Assembly (NCBI GenBank): GCA_947253765.1
Contig: CAMYAK010000015.1
Location: 1 to 30,479 of the forward strand
Direction of reading: 5' to 3'
Length of the DNA stretch: 30,479 bases
From: an uncultured Tissierellia bacterium
GTDB lineage: Bacteria > Bacillota > Clostridia > Tissierellales > Peptoniphilaceae
Positions within the stretch are counted from its first letter, which is position 1, and every line of letters starts with the position of its first letter. The notes beneath the pieces are model-generated. The model did not search any database. It was not told the origin of the DNA and saw nothing but the letters and a program-made list of their open reading frames with translations. The translations under genes and the position numbers were made by a program. This document shows, one piece after another, positions 1-7,215 of this stretch.

Positions 1-24
1 AATGAAGATGAAAAAAACACCACA

Positions 25-38
25 TGTGTCCAAAAAAA
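25..38. repeat. Edge motif TGTGTCCAAAAAAA, matched in reverse at the window end
   Basis: The motif TGTGTCCAAAAAAA here is the reverse complement of TTTTTTGGACACA at 30465-30477, which has a second, slightly different copy at 30443-30455. It may be a further repeat family that flanks the palindrome arrays. With only short copies visible, chance similarity remains possible. Confidence 0.3.
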
Positions 39-74
39 GCTTACCACTTCAGGGTCGCCCTGTTTTCGCAGTTT

Positions 75-147
75 CCCCATGATTTCCGATCCGCCTTTAG
101 TCATGTGTATTTCCCATTTTCGCCAAATCCCCATGATTACCCGGCCG
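75..147 (+). repeat. Module C palindrome array, partial (cluster 0)
   Basis: Two C-type units start at 75 and 129, 54 bp apart. The first runs CCCCATGA to TCATGTGT (75-108); the second keeps only the left arm. The inner sequence of the first unit, with CCGCCTTTA, resembles the boundary C unit that joins the B arrays in clusters 1 and 3. It lies downstream of the minus-strand veg gene, so it sits at a gene 3' end like the other arrays. Confidence 0.7.
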
Positions 148-183
148 CAATCCCCCACCGGCACCGCAATACATAAGAGCAAT

Positions 184-213
184 TTAAGAAAGGGGAGGGC
201 CGGGCCCTCCCCT
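184..213 (-). terminator. Intrinsic terminator after veg
   Basis: A GC-rich inverted repeat (AGGGGAGGGC / GCCCTCCCCT, 191-213) lies 8 nt past the veg stop. Read on the minus strand it is followed by TTCTTAAATT, a weak but usable U-rich tail. It fits a rho-independent terminator for veg. Confidence 0.7.
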
Positions 214-220
214 CTCTCGA

Positions 221-481
221 TTAATAAATGGTCATTTTTACATTCGATGTCAGCATATCCGTGTAAGTATAGGACACCACTCTCTCGTCTCCGAAATTAT
301 TGGTGATTCGTACGGTAAAAACATCCTCAAAGGCATTGTCTATGACACCTTCATTGGTCACGATTCTCTTCCTGCCCTTATCCGCCTTTACAACGACACG
401 TCTGCCAATGGCCTCCTCAACTTCTCTGCGGATTGCGTCCATGGTATTGTTATCCTGCAAAGTTCCACCCAACTTTCTCAC
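221..481 (-). CDS. veg: Veg family protein (biofilm/sporulation-associated)
   Basis: An 86-residue protein matching the Veg (DUF1021) family in length and pattern: an N-terminal helix (about 13-26), then GRRVVVKADKGRKR (27-40), a VFTVRI strand and the closing block ERVVSYTYTDMLTSNV. Bacillus Veg has the same order of elements (LTLKANGGRRK, then RVSYSYADILTETV). In Bacillus subtilis Veg is a small cytosolic protein implicated in biofilm gene expression; I infer no more than family membership here. The start is a GTG at 481 preceded by AAAGGTGAG about 11 nt upstream; an internal ATG would remove the N-terminus. A good promoter (555-583) and a terminator make it monocistronic. Confidence 0.88.
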   Translation of the reverse strand: MRKLGGTLQDNNTMDAIRREVEEAIGRRVVVKADKGRKRIVTNEGVIDNAFEDVFTVRITNNFGDERVVSYTYTDMLTSNVKMTIY

Positions 482-554
482 ATATTTTTAAGCTCACCTT
501 TTTAAAGCTTACTTATTGATAAGAATAAAAAGGTCGGTGAACATATTCCGTAAT

Positions 555-583
555 ATTATACCATAAAACGATAATTTTTACAA
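555..583 (-). promoter_or_regulatory. Sigma-A promoter of veg (extended -10)
   Basis: On the minus strand TTGTAA is followed by a 17-bp spacer and TATAAT, with TGG just before it (TGGTATAAT), an extended -10. It overlaps the last codons of the aminopeptidase gene, giving veg its own transcription with a leader of about 65 nt. Confidence 0.75.
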
Positions 584-584
584 A

Positions 585-1967
585 CTATGCGTTGAAGAAT
601 GCCTTGTATGCCCTGTAAGTCTCAAAAGCATCGGCTTTTGCAGCCAGTTCGATTGGAGCGTGCATTGACAGCATGCCTGTTCCGCAGTCAACAACCTGGG
701 CCCCATAATTGGCCAGGATGTATGCGATGGTTCCGCCGCCGCCTGCATCTACCTTTCCAAGTTCCCCGGTCTGCCAAATTATGCCGGCACCATCAAATAT
801 CCTGCGGACCTCATTTAGGAATTCAGCATTAGCATCGTTGCAGCCGCCCTTTCCGCCTGATCCGGTATATTTATTTATAGACACGCCGCCGCCTACAACA
901 GCAGTGTTGAGCTTGTCGCAAACTTCCGGGAACATGGGATCATAGGCAACCGTTACGTCAGCCGAAAGAACCCTTGAATTGGACAGAGCCCTCTTCAATT
1001 CAAGCTCCGAATATGAGCCCTTCATCGAGTTGATGAGCTCGGCGACTACATTGGCAAAGAAATCCGAGTGCATGCCTGTATTTCCAACAGACCCGATCTC
1101 TTCCTTGTCAACAAAAAGTGCAACCTTGGTCCTCTTGCTGTCGGAGCTGTCAAGCATAGCCCTGAGGTTTGCATATGAGCAGATCCTGTCGTCATGGCCG
1201 TGGCCCGCGATCATGGACCTGTCAAATCCGACTTCCCTTGCCCTTCCTGCTGGAACCGCCTCAATCTCGGCTATCTGGAAGTCTTCCTCTTCCAGGCCGT
1301 ACTCCTTTTTCAAATACTCGAGAACCTTGGCCTTGACCGGCTCCTGCTCGTCCTTGCCCATTCCGGACCCGTCAGAGCCTATAACAATCTGGAGCTGCTC
1401 GCCCTCAATAAGCTCGGTTCCCTTGAGTTCCAAGCGCTTACGTGAAAGGTGGATAAGCAGGTCGTTGATATAGAACACCGGATCGGTATCCTTCTCGCCA
1501 ATGCTGATTTCCACCTTGGTTCCATCTTTCCTGAAGGCCACCCCGTGTAGGGCCAGGGGCATATTGGTCCAGAGATATTTCTTTACACCGCCATAATAGT
1601 GGGTCTTCATATAGGCCATATTTCCGGCTTCATCGAATGGCAGGGGTTTGAGGTCAAGCCTGGGGCTGTCAATGTGTGAGCCTACTATGTCCAAGCCTTG
1701 GCTCATGTCCTCTCCAAGCTTCACCAATACCACGCCTTTTGAGTTGTTAACGGCGTAGACCTTGTCCCCGGTCTTTACTCCCTTTTTCAGGGCCCCTTCC
1801 AATTCCACATATCCGTTCTCCTTGGCCGCCTTGACTATCTCCTTGCAAGCCAGTCTTTCGGTCTTTGCCAATGATAAGAAATCTATATATCCCTGACTAT
1901 ATTTTTCGAGTTCCTTTTTCTGATCGTCTGAGATTTCATTCAGGACTTTTTTTCTCTCGTATGCCAT
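585..1967 (-). CDS. M18 family aminopeptidase (aspartyl/leucyl type)
   Basis: A 460-residue cytosolic metalloaminopeptidase of peptidase family M18, full length for the family. Predicted di-metal ligands are visible: H98 and D100 in SHIDSPRLDLK, D259/D260 in GHGHDDR, the catalytic and ligand pair E289-E290 in FVDKEEIGSVG, D337 in SADVTVAYDP, and H436 in SMHAPIE. M18 enzymes remove N-terminal, often acidic, residues and form dodecameric tetrahedra, helping to recycle peptides. AAGGAGG stands 5 nt before the ATG. Substrate preference cannot be read from sequence. It is transcribed alone; its stop codon overlaps the veg promoter. Confidence 0.93.
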   Translation of the reverse strand: MAYERKKVLNEISDDQKKELEKYSQGYIDFLSLAKTERLACKEIVKAAKENGYVELEGALKKGVKTGDKVYAVNNSKGVVLVKLGEDMSQGLDIVGSHIDSPRLDLKPLPFDEAGNMAYMKTHYYGGVKKYLWTNMPLALHGVAFRKDGTKVEISIGEKDTDPVFYINDLLIHLSRKRLELKGTELIEGEQLQIVIGSDGSGMGKDEQEPVKAKVLEYLKKEYGLEEEDFQIAEIEAVPAGRAREVGFDRSMIAGHGHDDRICSYANLRAMLDSSDSKRTKVALFVDKEEIGSVGNTGMHSDFFANVVAELINSMKGSYSELELKRALSNSRVLSADVTVAYDPMFPEVCDKLNTAVVGGGVSINKYTGSGGKGGCNDANAEFLNEVRRIFDGAGIIWQTGELGKVDAGGGGTIAYILANYGAQVVDCGTGMLSMHAPIELAAKADAFETYRAYKAFFNA

Positions 1968-2028
1968 CTATACCTCCTTATGGTTAAATTATGTTTTGCT
2001 TAAGTTGCCTATTGCCATGATTTGCTTA

Positions 2029-2115
2029 GATCCGCGTTCGCGGATCCTTGTCCGCCTCGCGGTGCGGTCCTTGGCTGCGATGCAGCCTCTGTTGCGACGT
2101 GGTCTTAGCTGCGTT
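2029..2115. repeat. GC-rich palindromic patch between divergent genes
   Basis: Begins with the near-perfect palindrome GATCCGCGTTCGCGGATC (2029-2046) and continues with degenerate copies of a TCCGCCTCGCGGTGCGG / TTGGCTGCGATGCAGCC pattern. It lies between the divergent aminopeptidase and DUF1858 genes and looks neither coding nor like a known RNA. It may form two or three small hairpins. Confidence 0.45.
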
Positions 2116-2125
2116 ATGGTTTTAC

Positions 2126-2183
2126 ATACCCAAAACTTGGAATTTTCCCCATTAATTTTATTACTTTTTTGAATTTTGGGTAT
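2126..2183 (+). promoter_or_regulatory. Inverted-repeat pair and promoter of the DUF1858 gene
   Basis: ATACCCAAAA (2126-2135) and TTTTGGGTAT (2174-2183) form a perfect 10-bp inverted repeat, 48 bp centre to centre. The right arm overlaps the likely -10 box TAGAAT (2183-2188), with a weak -35 TTACTT at 2161. An operator pair bridged by a regulator is a reasonable inference; no regulator gene is adjacent. Confidence 0.45.
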
Positions 2184-2225
2184 AGAATAAGTTCGTTAGG
2201 TTTGTAGTGAATTGGAGGTATGAAA

Positions 2226-2498
2226 ATGTTTGAAAAGTTTTTTAATACAGATAAAGATAAAGTCGAAAAAGAGATGAAAGATGAGAATAAGGAGGAAAAG
2301 AAGTCCACTGTTGTCATAACAAAGGACATGCTCATAACCGAGGCCATACAAAAAAAGCCCCGTATCCTCCAGCCCCTCATGATGGTCGGCCTTGGTTGCA
2401 TAGGCTGCCCATCCTCCATGATGGAAACCATCGAGCAGGGCGCCCTCATCCACGGCATAGATCCTGATGTCCTGGTTGAAAAGCTGAACGAGTATTAA
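2226..2498 (+). CDS. DUF1858 domain protein (hybrid-cluster-protein-associated redox disulfide family)
   Basis: A 90-residue protein. Residues 1-28 are a charged Lys/Glu/Asp-rich tail; the rest is a DUF1858 domain with ITKDMLITEAIQKKP, then LMMVGLGCIGCPSSMMETIEQGALIHGID. The Cys-Ile-Gly-Cys pair is the redox disulfide motif that gives this family its TIGR name; members often accompany hybrid cluster proteins, though none is seen here. GGAGG at 2214-2218 touches the ATG at 2220 but stands 7 nt before the ATG at 2226, so the latter start is chosen. The function is probably thiol redox or Fe-S related; this is inference from the motif only. Confidence 0.88.
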   Translation: MFEKFFNTDKDKVEKEMKDENKEEKKSTVVITKDMLITEAIQKKPRILQPLMMVGLGCIGCPSSMMETIEQGALIHGIDPDVLVEKLNEY

Positions 2499-2790
2499 GG
2501 TCCGGGCGCCGGGTTTGGCCCCGGGGGCGTTGCCGCGACCGTGGTTTGGCTCGTGCTATGGGCTGGACCGGTGTCTGCGGTTCGGCTTGAGACCTGGGTT
2601 TGACCTGCACTGTGGGCTATGGACTTTTAGGCCTTGGCTTTATGGGCATTCAATCCTTTTGGCTCCGGGTGGGCCGGATCGGCTTGTCGTCGTGGACCCC
2701 TGTGCCTGTTTGGCTTGCGGTCATGGGATCGATACGGAGCCGCCCTTGGCTCTGCCCGGTGTAGGCCTTGGCGGCGGCCTATCTTAGTCC
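2499..2790. other. GC-rich non-coding spacer
   Basis: No credible gene. The strand is G/T-rich with many degenerate GGxCTTGGCTxxGGG-like words. Short open frames exist but have no ribosome site, and their composition is low complexity. Similar patches follow the stop codons of the M16C, DHFR and deacetylase genes, each skewed the same way relative to the upstream gene. Confidence 0.6.
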
Positions 2791-2877
2791 GTGCCGCCAA
2801 CCGCTTTCCAAGCGGCACTCCACATTGACTTATATGATGGGGGCAGATCCTAGATTTCGGATCTGCCCTCCTTTTTT
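2791..2877 (+). ncRNA. Module A double hairpin with T-tract (copy 1)
   Basis: Hairpin 1 pairs GTGCCGC (2791-2797) with GCGGCAC (2812-2818) around a loop containing CAACCGCTTTCC. A conserved linker (CTCCACATTGA, then TATATG) leads to hairpin 2, GGGCAGATCC (2841-2850) with GGATCTGCCC (2859-2868), then TCC and six T. Copies 2 and 3 at 19900-19985 and 26159-26246 (both minus) keep both hairpins with paired changes. It could be a small RNA with its own terminator or a mobile terminator module; no promoter is obvious in front. Confidence 0.6.
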
Positions 2878-2896
2878 ATGTTTATTTCGATGAGGA

Positions 2897-3192
2897 TAGT
2901 GTTGGTTTTGGGTTTTTGGCTAACCAACACTAGTCCTTTTCGCCTCTTCAGCCGGGTTTAGTAGTGTTGGTTTTGCATTTTGGACAAACCAACACTAGTC
3001 CTTTTAGTGCCTCAGGCCAAGTTTGATAGTGTTGGTTTGGCGTTTTTGGGCAACCAACACTAGTCATTTTTACTTCTCCGGCCGAGCTTGATAGTGTTGG
3101 TTTTGGGTTTTCGGCTAACCAACACTAGTCCTTTTCACCTCTTCGGCCGGGTTTGATAGTGTTGGTTTGGCGTTTTTGGCAAACCAACACTA
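2897..3192 (+). repeat. Module B array: five 36-nt palindromes at exact 65-bp period
   Basis: Units start at 2897, 2962, 3027, 3092 and 3157. Each is TAGTGTTGGTT, about 14 variable nt, then AACCAACACTA. The 29-nt spacers are also alike (GTCCTTTT, then CTC-GGCCG-GTTTGAT). The palindrome arms are nearly invariant while loops vary between two types. The array lies between module A and module C in a convergent intergenic region. Confidence 0.9.
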
Positions 3193-3201
3193 TCGCCGAC
3201 C

Positions 3202-3703
3202 AGATTTCAGCAAAGGCGGCATGGAAATCATAGGGGTCACCCACATTTAGGCATTTCCCCATGAGCGACGATTCCGGCTTTCTCATGGGGTTTTGCTCGT
3301 TTTCGGCCTTTCCCCATGATCGCGAGTTCGAGCTTTTTCATGGGGGTTGGCCTATTTCCAAACTTTCCCAATGATTTTCAGATCTGCTTGAATCATGGGG
3401 GTCATCCGGTTTTCTCCAAACCCCCTTGATTTTAAAGCTGACTCGAGTCAAGGGGGTTGTCCGCATTTCGCCTTTTCCCCATAATTTTCGAAACAAATCC
3501 GGTCAAGGGGGTCCCCCGGTTATAGGCAAATCCCCATGATTTTCGGGCGGGCTCGGTTCATGGGGGTTCCTCGATTTCCACAAACCCCCATGATTTTCCG
3601 ACCAAAGTTGATCATGGGTGTTGTCCATTTGACGCAAATCCCCATGATTTTCCGACCAAAGTTGATCATGGGTGTTGTCCATTTGACGCAAATTCCCATG
3701 ATT
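3202..3703 (+). repeat. Module C array: CCCCATGA...TCATGGGG palindromes at 54-55 bp
   Basis: A degenerate boundary unit lies near 3202; clear units start at 3257, 3312, 3367, 3422, 3477, 3532, 3586 and 3640, and a half unit lies at 3694. Each is about 34 nt with 8-bp arms and an 18-nt centre, separated by 21 nt. The unit at 3422 has CCCCTTGA with TCAAGGGG, a paired change that keeps the palindrome. The last two full copies are nearly identical, suggesting recent duplication. Open frames through the array are repeat artefacts. Confidence 0.9.
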
Positions 3704-3713
3704 TTTGTCGCAA

Positions 3714-3748
3714 ATAAAAAAGAAGGGTTTGCCGAAAACGGCAAACCC
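3714..3748 (-). terminator. Intrinsic terminator of htpG
   Basis: On the minus strand a perfect 10-bp stem, GGGTTTGCCG / CGGCAAACCC with a TTTT loop, is followed by TTCTTTTTTATT. It sits between htpG and the C array, so the array is not needed for ending htpG transcripts. Confidence 0.88.
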
Positions 3749-3857
3749 TCTATATTAATAAGCCAAGTCCGGTGCCCGAGGCCCAAGGGCCTAAGACCCG
3801 CAGCCCGGGGCGACCCACAAAAGCGTACCCAGGGGCAGGGCCCGGCCTTTTCATGTT

Positions 3858-6014
3858 CTACATAAGCTCCTGGACAGCCCTGGCAAACTCGATCGGGTCG
3901 GATATTGGCAAGCCGGCAATGAGCCTGGCCTGGTCATACAAGAGGCCGGCATACTTCTTGAAATTGTCGGAGTCGCCCTCTTTTTCATAGGCGAAAAGCT
4001 TCTTGACTGCCGGGTGGTCGGGATTGAGCTCCAAGACCTTCTCTGCCTTGATGTCGCCGCCCGGGCCGGCCTGGTTGGCAAAAGCCTTCTCCATCTCAAT
4101 TGAAATCTCGCCCTTGGTAACCAGCATGGCTGCATCGTTCTTCAGCCTTTTGCCGGTCCGGACCTCGGACAGATCGCCCGCAAAGAGGTCCTTAACCGCA
4201 GCGTATGCTTTGCCATATGCATCATCTTCCGGCTTCTTGTTCCCGGTCTTATCATTATCCGGATTGCCGTCCGTAGACCCGGCCGAAGCCCCGTCAGAGG
4301 CCCCGTCAGCAGCACCATCAAAATCCGCTTCCTGGACGGATTGGAAGCTGTGGCCCTTGTAATCCATCATGGCCTTGAGAGTGAACTCATCGATGCTGTC
4401 GGTCAGGTAGAGGATTTCCTTGCCCTCTTCCTTGAGGCCTTCCAAGCCCGGCATTTTTTCCAGCTGGTCCAGGCTTGACCCGGAAATGTAATATATGGGC
4501 TGTTTTTTGCCGTCGCCGGCTGAGGCCCCATGGTCCGAGCACCCACAATCCGAGTGGCCGCCGTCAGAGTGTCCGGAGGTGTCGCCGGCTGAGCCGGCAG
4601 CCGCCGGGCCCTCGCCATTGGCAGGCTTCTCCAGGTCATTGACAATATCATCCAAGTTCCTGTTCTTGCCCTTTGAGGTGTTGAAGATCAGGAGGGGAGC
4701 AAGGCTGTCCTTTTTGGCCCCGTAAGTCTGATAGATACCGGCCTTGAGGACGCTGCCGAAAATGGCGAAGAAGCGTTCGTACTTGGCAGGATCATTCTTC
4801 ATCATCTTGACCAGCATGTCATTGATCTTGTTCTCAATCTTCTTGCTTATGGCGAGGATTGTCCGATCCTCCTGGAGGGTCTCACGGGATAGGTTGAGCT
4901 TGAAATCCTCACTTGAGACAACCCCCTGAACAAATGAATAGTAGTCCGGAAGGAGGGCCTCGGCGTGGTCCATAATCTTGACCCCGTGTGAATATAGGCT
5001 CAGTCCCTTTTTGAAATTCCTGGAATAGAAGTCCCAAGGCAGGCGGGCCGGAATATAGAGAATTGCCCGATAGGACAGGGTTCCGTCAGCCACCATATGG
5101 ACATAGTCAATGGGATCCTCAAAACCCAGGTGCTCCTGCTTATAGAAGCTTATATAGTCCTCGTCCTTGAGCTCATTCCTGTTCTTGTCCCAGATGGGGG
5201 TCATGGAGTTGAGGGTGATCTTCTCGACCTTCTCCTCGTATTGTGGGTTTTCCTGATCCTTTTTCTTCTCTTCCTCGGTCGCATCGTCAGGCAGGTCAAC
5301 CCTTCTTGACCTTGTGACCTCCATGGTTATGGGGTAGCGGATGTAGTTGGAATAGGTGGAGACGAGGTTTCTAAGCTCGTACTCCTGCAAGTATTTGTCA
5401 TAGACCTCATCCTCGGTATTGTCCCTCAGATGGAGGATAACGTCGGTACCCCGGGTATTCTTCTCAGTTTCTTCAATACTGTATCCCCCGCTTCCCCGGG
5501 ACTCCCACTTAAAGGCCTTGTCCGAGCCATAGGCCCGGCTTATGACCTCGATCCTGTCGGCAACCATAAAAGCGGAGTAGAAGCCTACCCCGAACTGGCC
5601 GATAATATTGGCAGCCATATCGTCACTCTTCCCGACACCGGCCGACTCACCGGCATTGGCCGAACTCCCGGCGCCACCGGTTTTCTCGGCACCGATCTCG
5701 CCGGAACCGCCCTTGAATTCAAGGCTGCCCGAATGGGCAATGGTGCCCAGGTTCTTGTCAAGGTCCTTGTCATCCATGCCTATGCCGGAATCCGAGACCG
5801 TCAGGGTCCTGGCCTCCTTGTCGGCAATCAGGCGGATCTCATAGTCCGACCTGTCAAAATCCGAGGGATTGGTCTCCAGATCCTTGACATAACGCTTGTC
5901 CAGGGCGTCAGAAGCATTGGAAATAAGCTCCCTCAAAAAAATGTCCTTATTGGTGTAAATCGAATGGATCATCATATCCAAAAGCTTTTTGGACTCAGCT
6001 TTAAACTCTCTCAT
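3858..6014 (-). CDS. htpG: HSP90-family chaperone HtpG with low-complexity inserts
   Basis: A 718-residue cytosolic ATP-dependent chaperone, about 90 residues longer than usual. The ATPase domain shows NASDALDK (33-40), DSGIGM (75-80), the GQFGVGFYSAF lid motif (139-149) and GTDV (189). The middle domain (about 215-450) has WDFYSRN and NLSRETLQ. Three Gly/Ser/Ala/Asp-rich inserts stand out: about 101-136 in the ATP lid, about 465-504 (with H482, H487, C490, C492, H495) and about 566-598, both in the region entering the C-terminal dimerisation part. Start: AGGAGAGGATT precedes the ATG at 6014, whereas the open frame extends 16 codons upstream without a ribosome site. A terminator lies just upstream, after the Asp23-family gene. 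Confidence 0.95.
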   Translation of the reverse strand: MREFKAESKKLLDMMIHSIYTNKDIFLRELISNASDALDKRYVKDLETNPSDFDRSDYEIRLIADKEARTLTVSDSGIGMDDKDLDKNLGTIAHSGSLEFKGGSGEIGAEKTGGAGSSANAGESAGVGKSDDMAANIIGQFGVGFYSAFMVADRIEVISRAYGSDKAFKWESRGSGGYSIEETEKNTRGTDVILHLRDNTEDEVYDKYLQEYELRNLVSTYSNYIRYPITMEVTRSRRVDLPDDATEEEKKKDQENPQYEEKVEKITLNSMTPIWDKNRNELKDEDYISFYKQEHLGFEDPIDYVHMVADGTLSYRAILYIPARLPWDFYSRNFKKGLSLYSHGVKIMDHAEALLPDYYSFVQGVVSSEDFKLNLSRETLQEDRTILAISKKIENKINDMLVKMMKNDPAKYERFFAIFGSVLKAGIYQTYGAKKDSLAPLLIFNTSKGKNRNLDDIVNDLEKPANGEGPAAAGSAGDTSGHSDGGHSDCGCSDHGASAGDGKKQPIYYISGSSLDQLEKMPGLEGLKEEGKEILYLTDSIDEFTLKAMMDYKGHSFQSVQEADFDGAADGASDGASAGSTDGNPDNDKTGNKKPEDDAYGKAYAAVKDLFAGDLSEVRTGKRLKNDAAMLVTKGEISIEMEKAFANQAGPGGDIKAEKVLELNPDHPAVKKLFAYEKEGDSDNFKKYAGLLYDQARLIAGLPISDPIEFARAVQELM

Positions 6015-6070
6015 AATCCTCTCCTTTTCCCGGGCCGGCCAAAGCTGACTTACTTTGACCATTAGCCCAT

Positions 6071-6095
6071 AAAAAGACCGACCCTAGGATCGGCC
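6071..6095 (-). terminator. Intrinsic terminator after the Asp23-family gene
   Basis: On the minus strand GGCCGATC, loop CTAG, GGTCGGTC (two G-T pairs) is followed by TTTTT. It separates the HAD/Asp23 operon from htpG. Confidence 0.75.
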
Positions 6096-6101
6096 TTGTC
6101 T

Positions 6102-6419
6102 TTACTCTACTATTATATCCACTTTGTCACAGATTAAACCGAACATGGACTCGATCTCGGCCTTTACAGCCTCCTGGACCTCTTCGCAAACCTTGATTAT
6201 GGAATATTCCCTGTCAATCACCAAGGTCAGCCCGGCCTCAATATGGCCGTTTTCGGACTTGGTCAGGATCTTCTGCTTATAATTTCTCCTGAGCTTGCCA
6301 TCCTTGCTGTTAAAGCCCCGAACTTCCAAAACACCCTCAATCCTCGAAGCCGCCAATGCGGTCACCGTATCTATGACTTCATTTGCAACCAGGCATTTCC
6401 CGCCTTTGAAGCTCTCCAT
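6102..6419 (-). CDS. Asp23/Gls24 family envelope stress protein
   Basis: A 105-residue protein of the Asp23/Gls24 (DUF322) family: the opening GGKCLVANEVIDTVTALAASRIEGVLEV, a central LTLVIDREYSIIKVCEEVQEAVKAEIE and closing DKVDIIVE follow the family pattern. Staphylococcal Asp23 coats the cytoplasmic membrane face and responds to cell-wall stress; other members work in diverse small operons. GGAGGAATAGT precedes the ATG. It starts 12 nt after the HAD phosphatase stop, so the two are co-transcribed, and the shared transcript ends at the 6071-6095 hairpin. The exact role is not inferable. Confidence 0.88.
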   Translation of the reverse strand: MESFKGGKCLVANEVIDTVTALAASRIEGVLEVRGFNSKDGKLRRNYKQKILTKSENGHIEAGLTLVIDREYSIIKVCEEVQEAVKAEIESMFGLICDKVDIIVE

Positions 6420-6431
6420 ACTATTCCTCCT

Positions 6432-7100
6432 CTACTTAGTCTTATCAACATCGGCCAACCATGACCTGACGTCAAAGCCCTCAAAACCGTGTATCAAGCA
6501 ATTAGCCTGCCTCTTGATCTGGGCCAAGTCCTGCCTATATGACGGGTCTTCAACCCCGACTGTATATATGCCGCACTCATTGGCAGTCAGAATTGCATAA
6601 AGGGCATCATCGAAAAGGGCAACGTCCTCCGGTCCCAGGCCAAGCCTACCCAAAATGGCCTCAAAAAACTTCTTATCATTCTTATCATAACCCTCTGTCG
6701 ACGACGAATATACCCACTCAAAGCGGTCAAGCACCCCAGCCGTCTTCAAAGCCTGCTCTGCAAAATTCTGCCTGGTCGCAGTCCCCACAACCAGCTTTAC
6801 ATCCAGGCCCTCCAGGTCCTTCAAAACCTTGGCAACGCCCGGTCTTAGAACGGCGGAATGAGTATACCACTCCTTCATCCTCTCCCAGGCCCTGTTCTTG
6901 ACCCTTTCCTCATCGATTTTAATATCATACTCTTTTTCCAGTGTTTCAATAACCGTGGACAGACGCTGTGTGATGAACATGTCGTAGTCCACCTCGTCCC
7001 GGCCTATCCCGTTTTCTTTTAAAAGCTCTTCGTTCAAGCTGTTCCACGCAGGCATTGAATTCAGAAGAGTTCCGTCCATATCAAAGATAAGTGCTTTCAT
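6432..7100 (-). CDS. HAD-superfamily hydrolase (phosphatase/phosphomutase-like)
   Basis: A 222-residue HAD subfamily I protein. Motif I is FDMDGTLLNS with nucleophile D7 and acid/base D9; motif II is VVGTATR; a Lys-containing motif III follows in YDKNDKKFF; motif IV is VALFDDALYAI. The helical cap between motifs I and II (about 15-95) fits the phosphoglycolate phosphatase/beta-phosphoglucomutase type. The substrate is unknown. Two ATGs are possible, 7112 and 7100; the second puts MKALIFDMDGT at the N-terminus as is typical, with GAGG 4 nt upstream. It is first in an operon with the Asp23-family gene and diverges from murI. Confidence 0.88.
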   Translation of the reverse strand: MKALIFDMDGTLLNSMPAWNSLNEELLKENGIGRDEVDYDMFITQRLSTVIETLEKEYDIKIDEERVKNRAWERMKEWYTHSAVLRPGVAKVLKDLEGLDVKLVVGTATRQNFAEQALKTAGVLDRFEWVYSSSTEGYDKNDKKFFEAILGRLGLGPEDVALFDDALYAILTANECGIYTVGVEDPSYRQDLAQIKRQANCLIHGFEGFDVRSWLADVDKTK

Positions 7101-7158
7101 ATTTCCTCGCATTCTCTCCCTAGGGTATGTTTATCTTAAACTTCATCTCTAGGATTTC

Positions 7159-7187
7159 AGTATAACAGAAAATATGATAAAGTTGAA
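7159..7187 (-). promoter_or_regulatory. Promoter of the HAD/Asp23 operon
   Basis: Minus strand TTCAAC, 17 bp, TATACT with TGT before it (TGTTATACT, extended -10). It lies in the 100-bp divergent gap shared with murI. Confidence 0.55.
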
Positions 7188-7215
7188 AATGAGAAAGAAT
7201 TTTAAGGAGATATAT

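Noticed and set aside
2029..2115. T-box or other riboswitch upstream of the DUF1858 gene
   Set aside because: No T-box sequence, specifier loop or terminator/antiterminator pair; the patch is degenerate repeats.
2515..2828. Open frames in the GC-rich spacer after the DUF1858 gene
   Set aside because: Low-complexity Gly/Pro/Arg/Leu composition, no ribosome site, overlap with module A.
3202..3703. CRISPR array
   Set aside because: Period and palindromes are regular, but spacers and centres are related to each other rather than unique, repeats are diverged, and no cas genes are present.
3503..3865. Open frames of 60-110 codons across the C array
   Set aside because: They are by-products of the 54-55 bp repeats, lack ribosome sites and encode only repeat translations.
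5430..6065. 211-codon plus-strand frame opposite htpG
   Set aside because: It is antisense to the conserved ATPase domain, with no ribosome site or recognisable domain.
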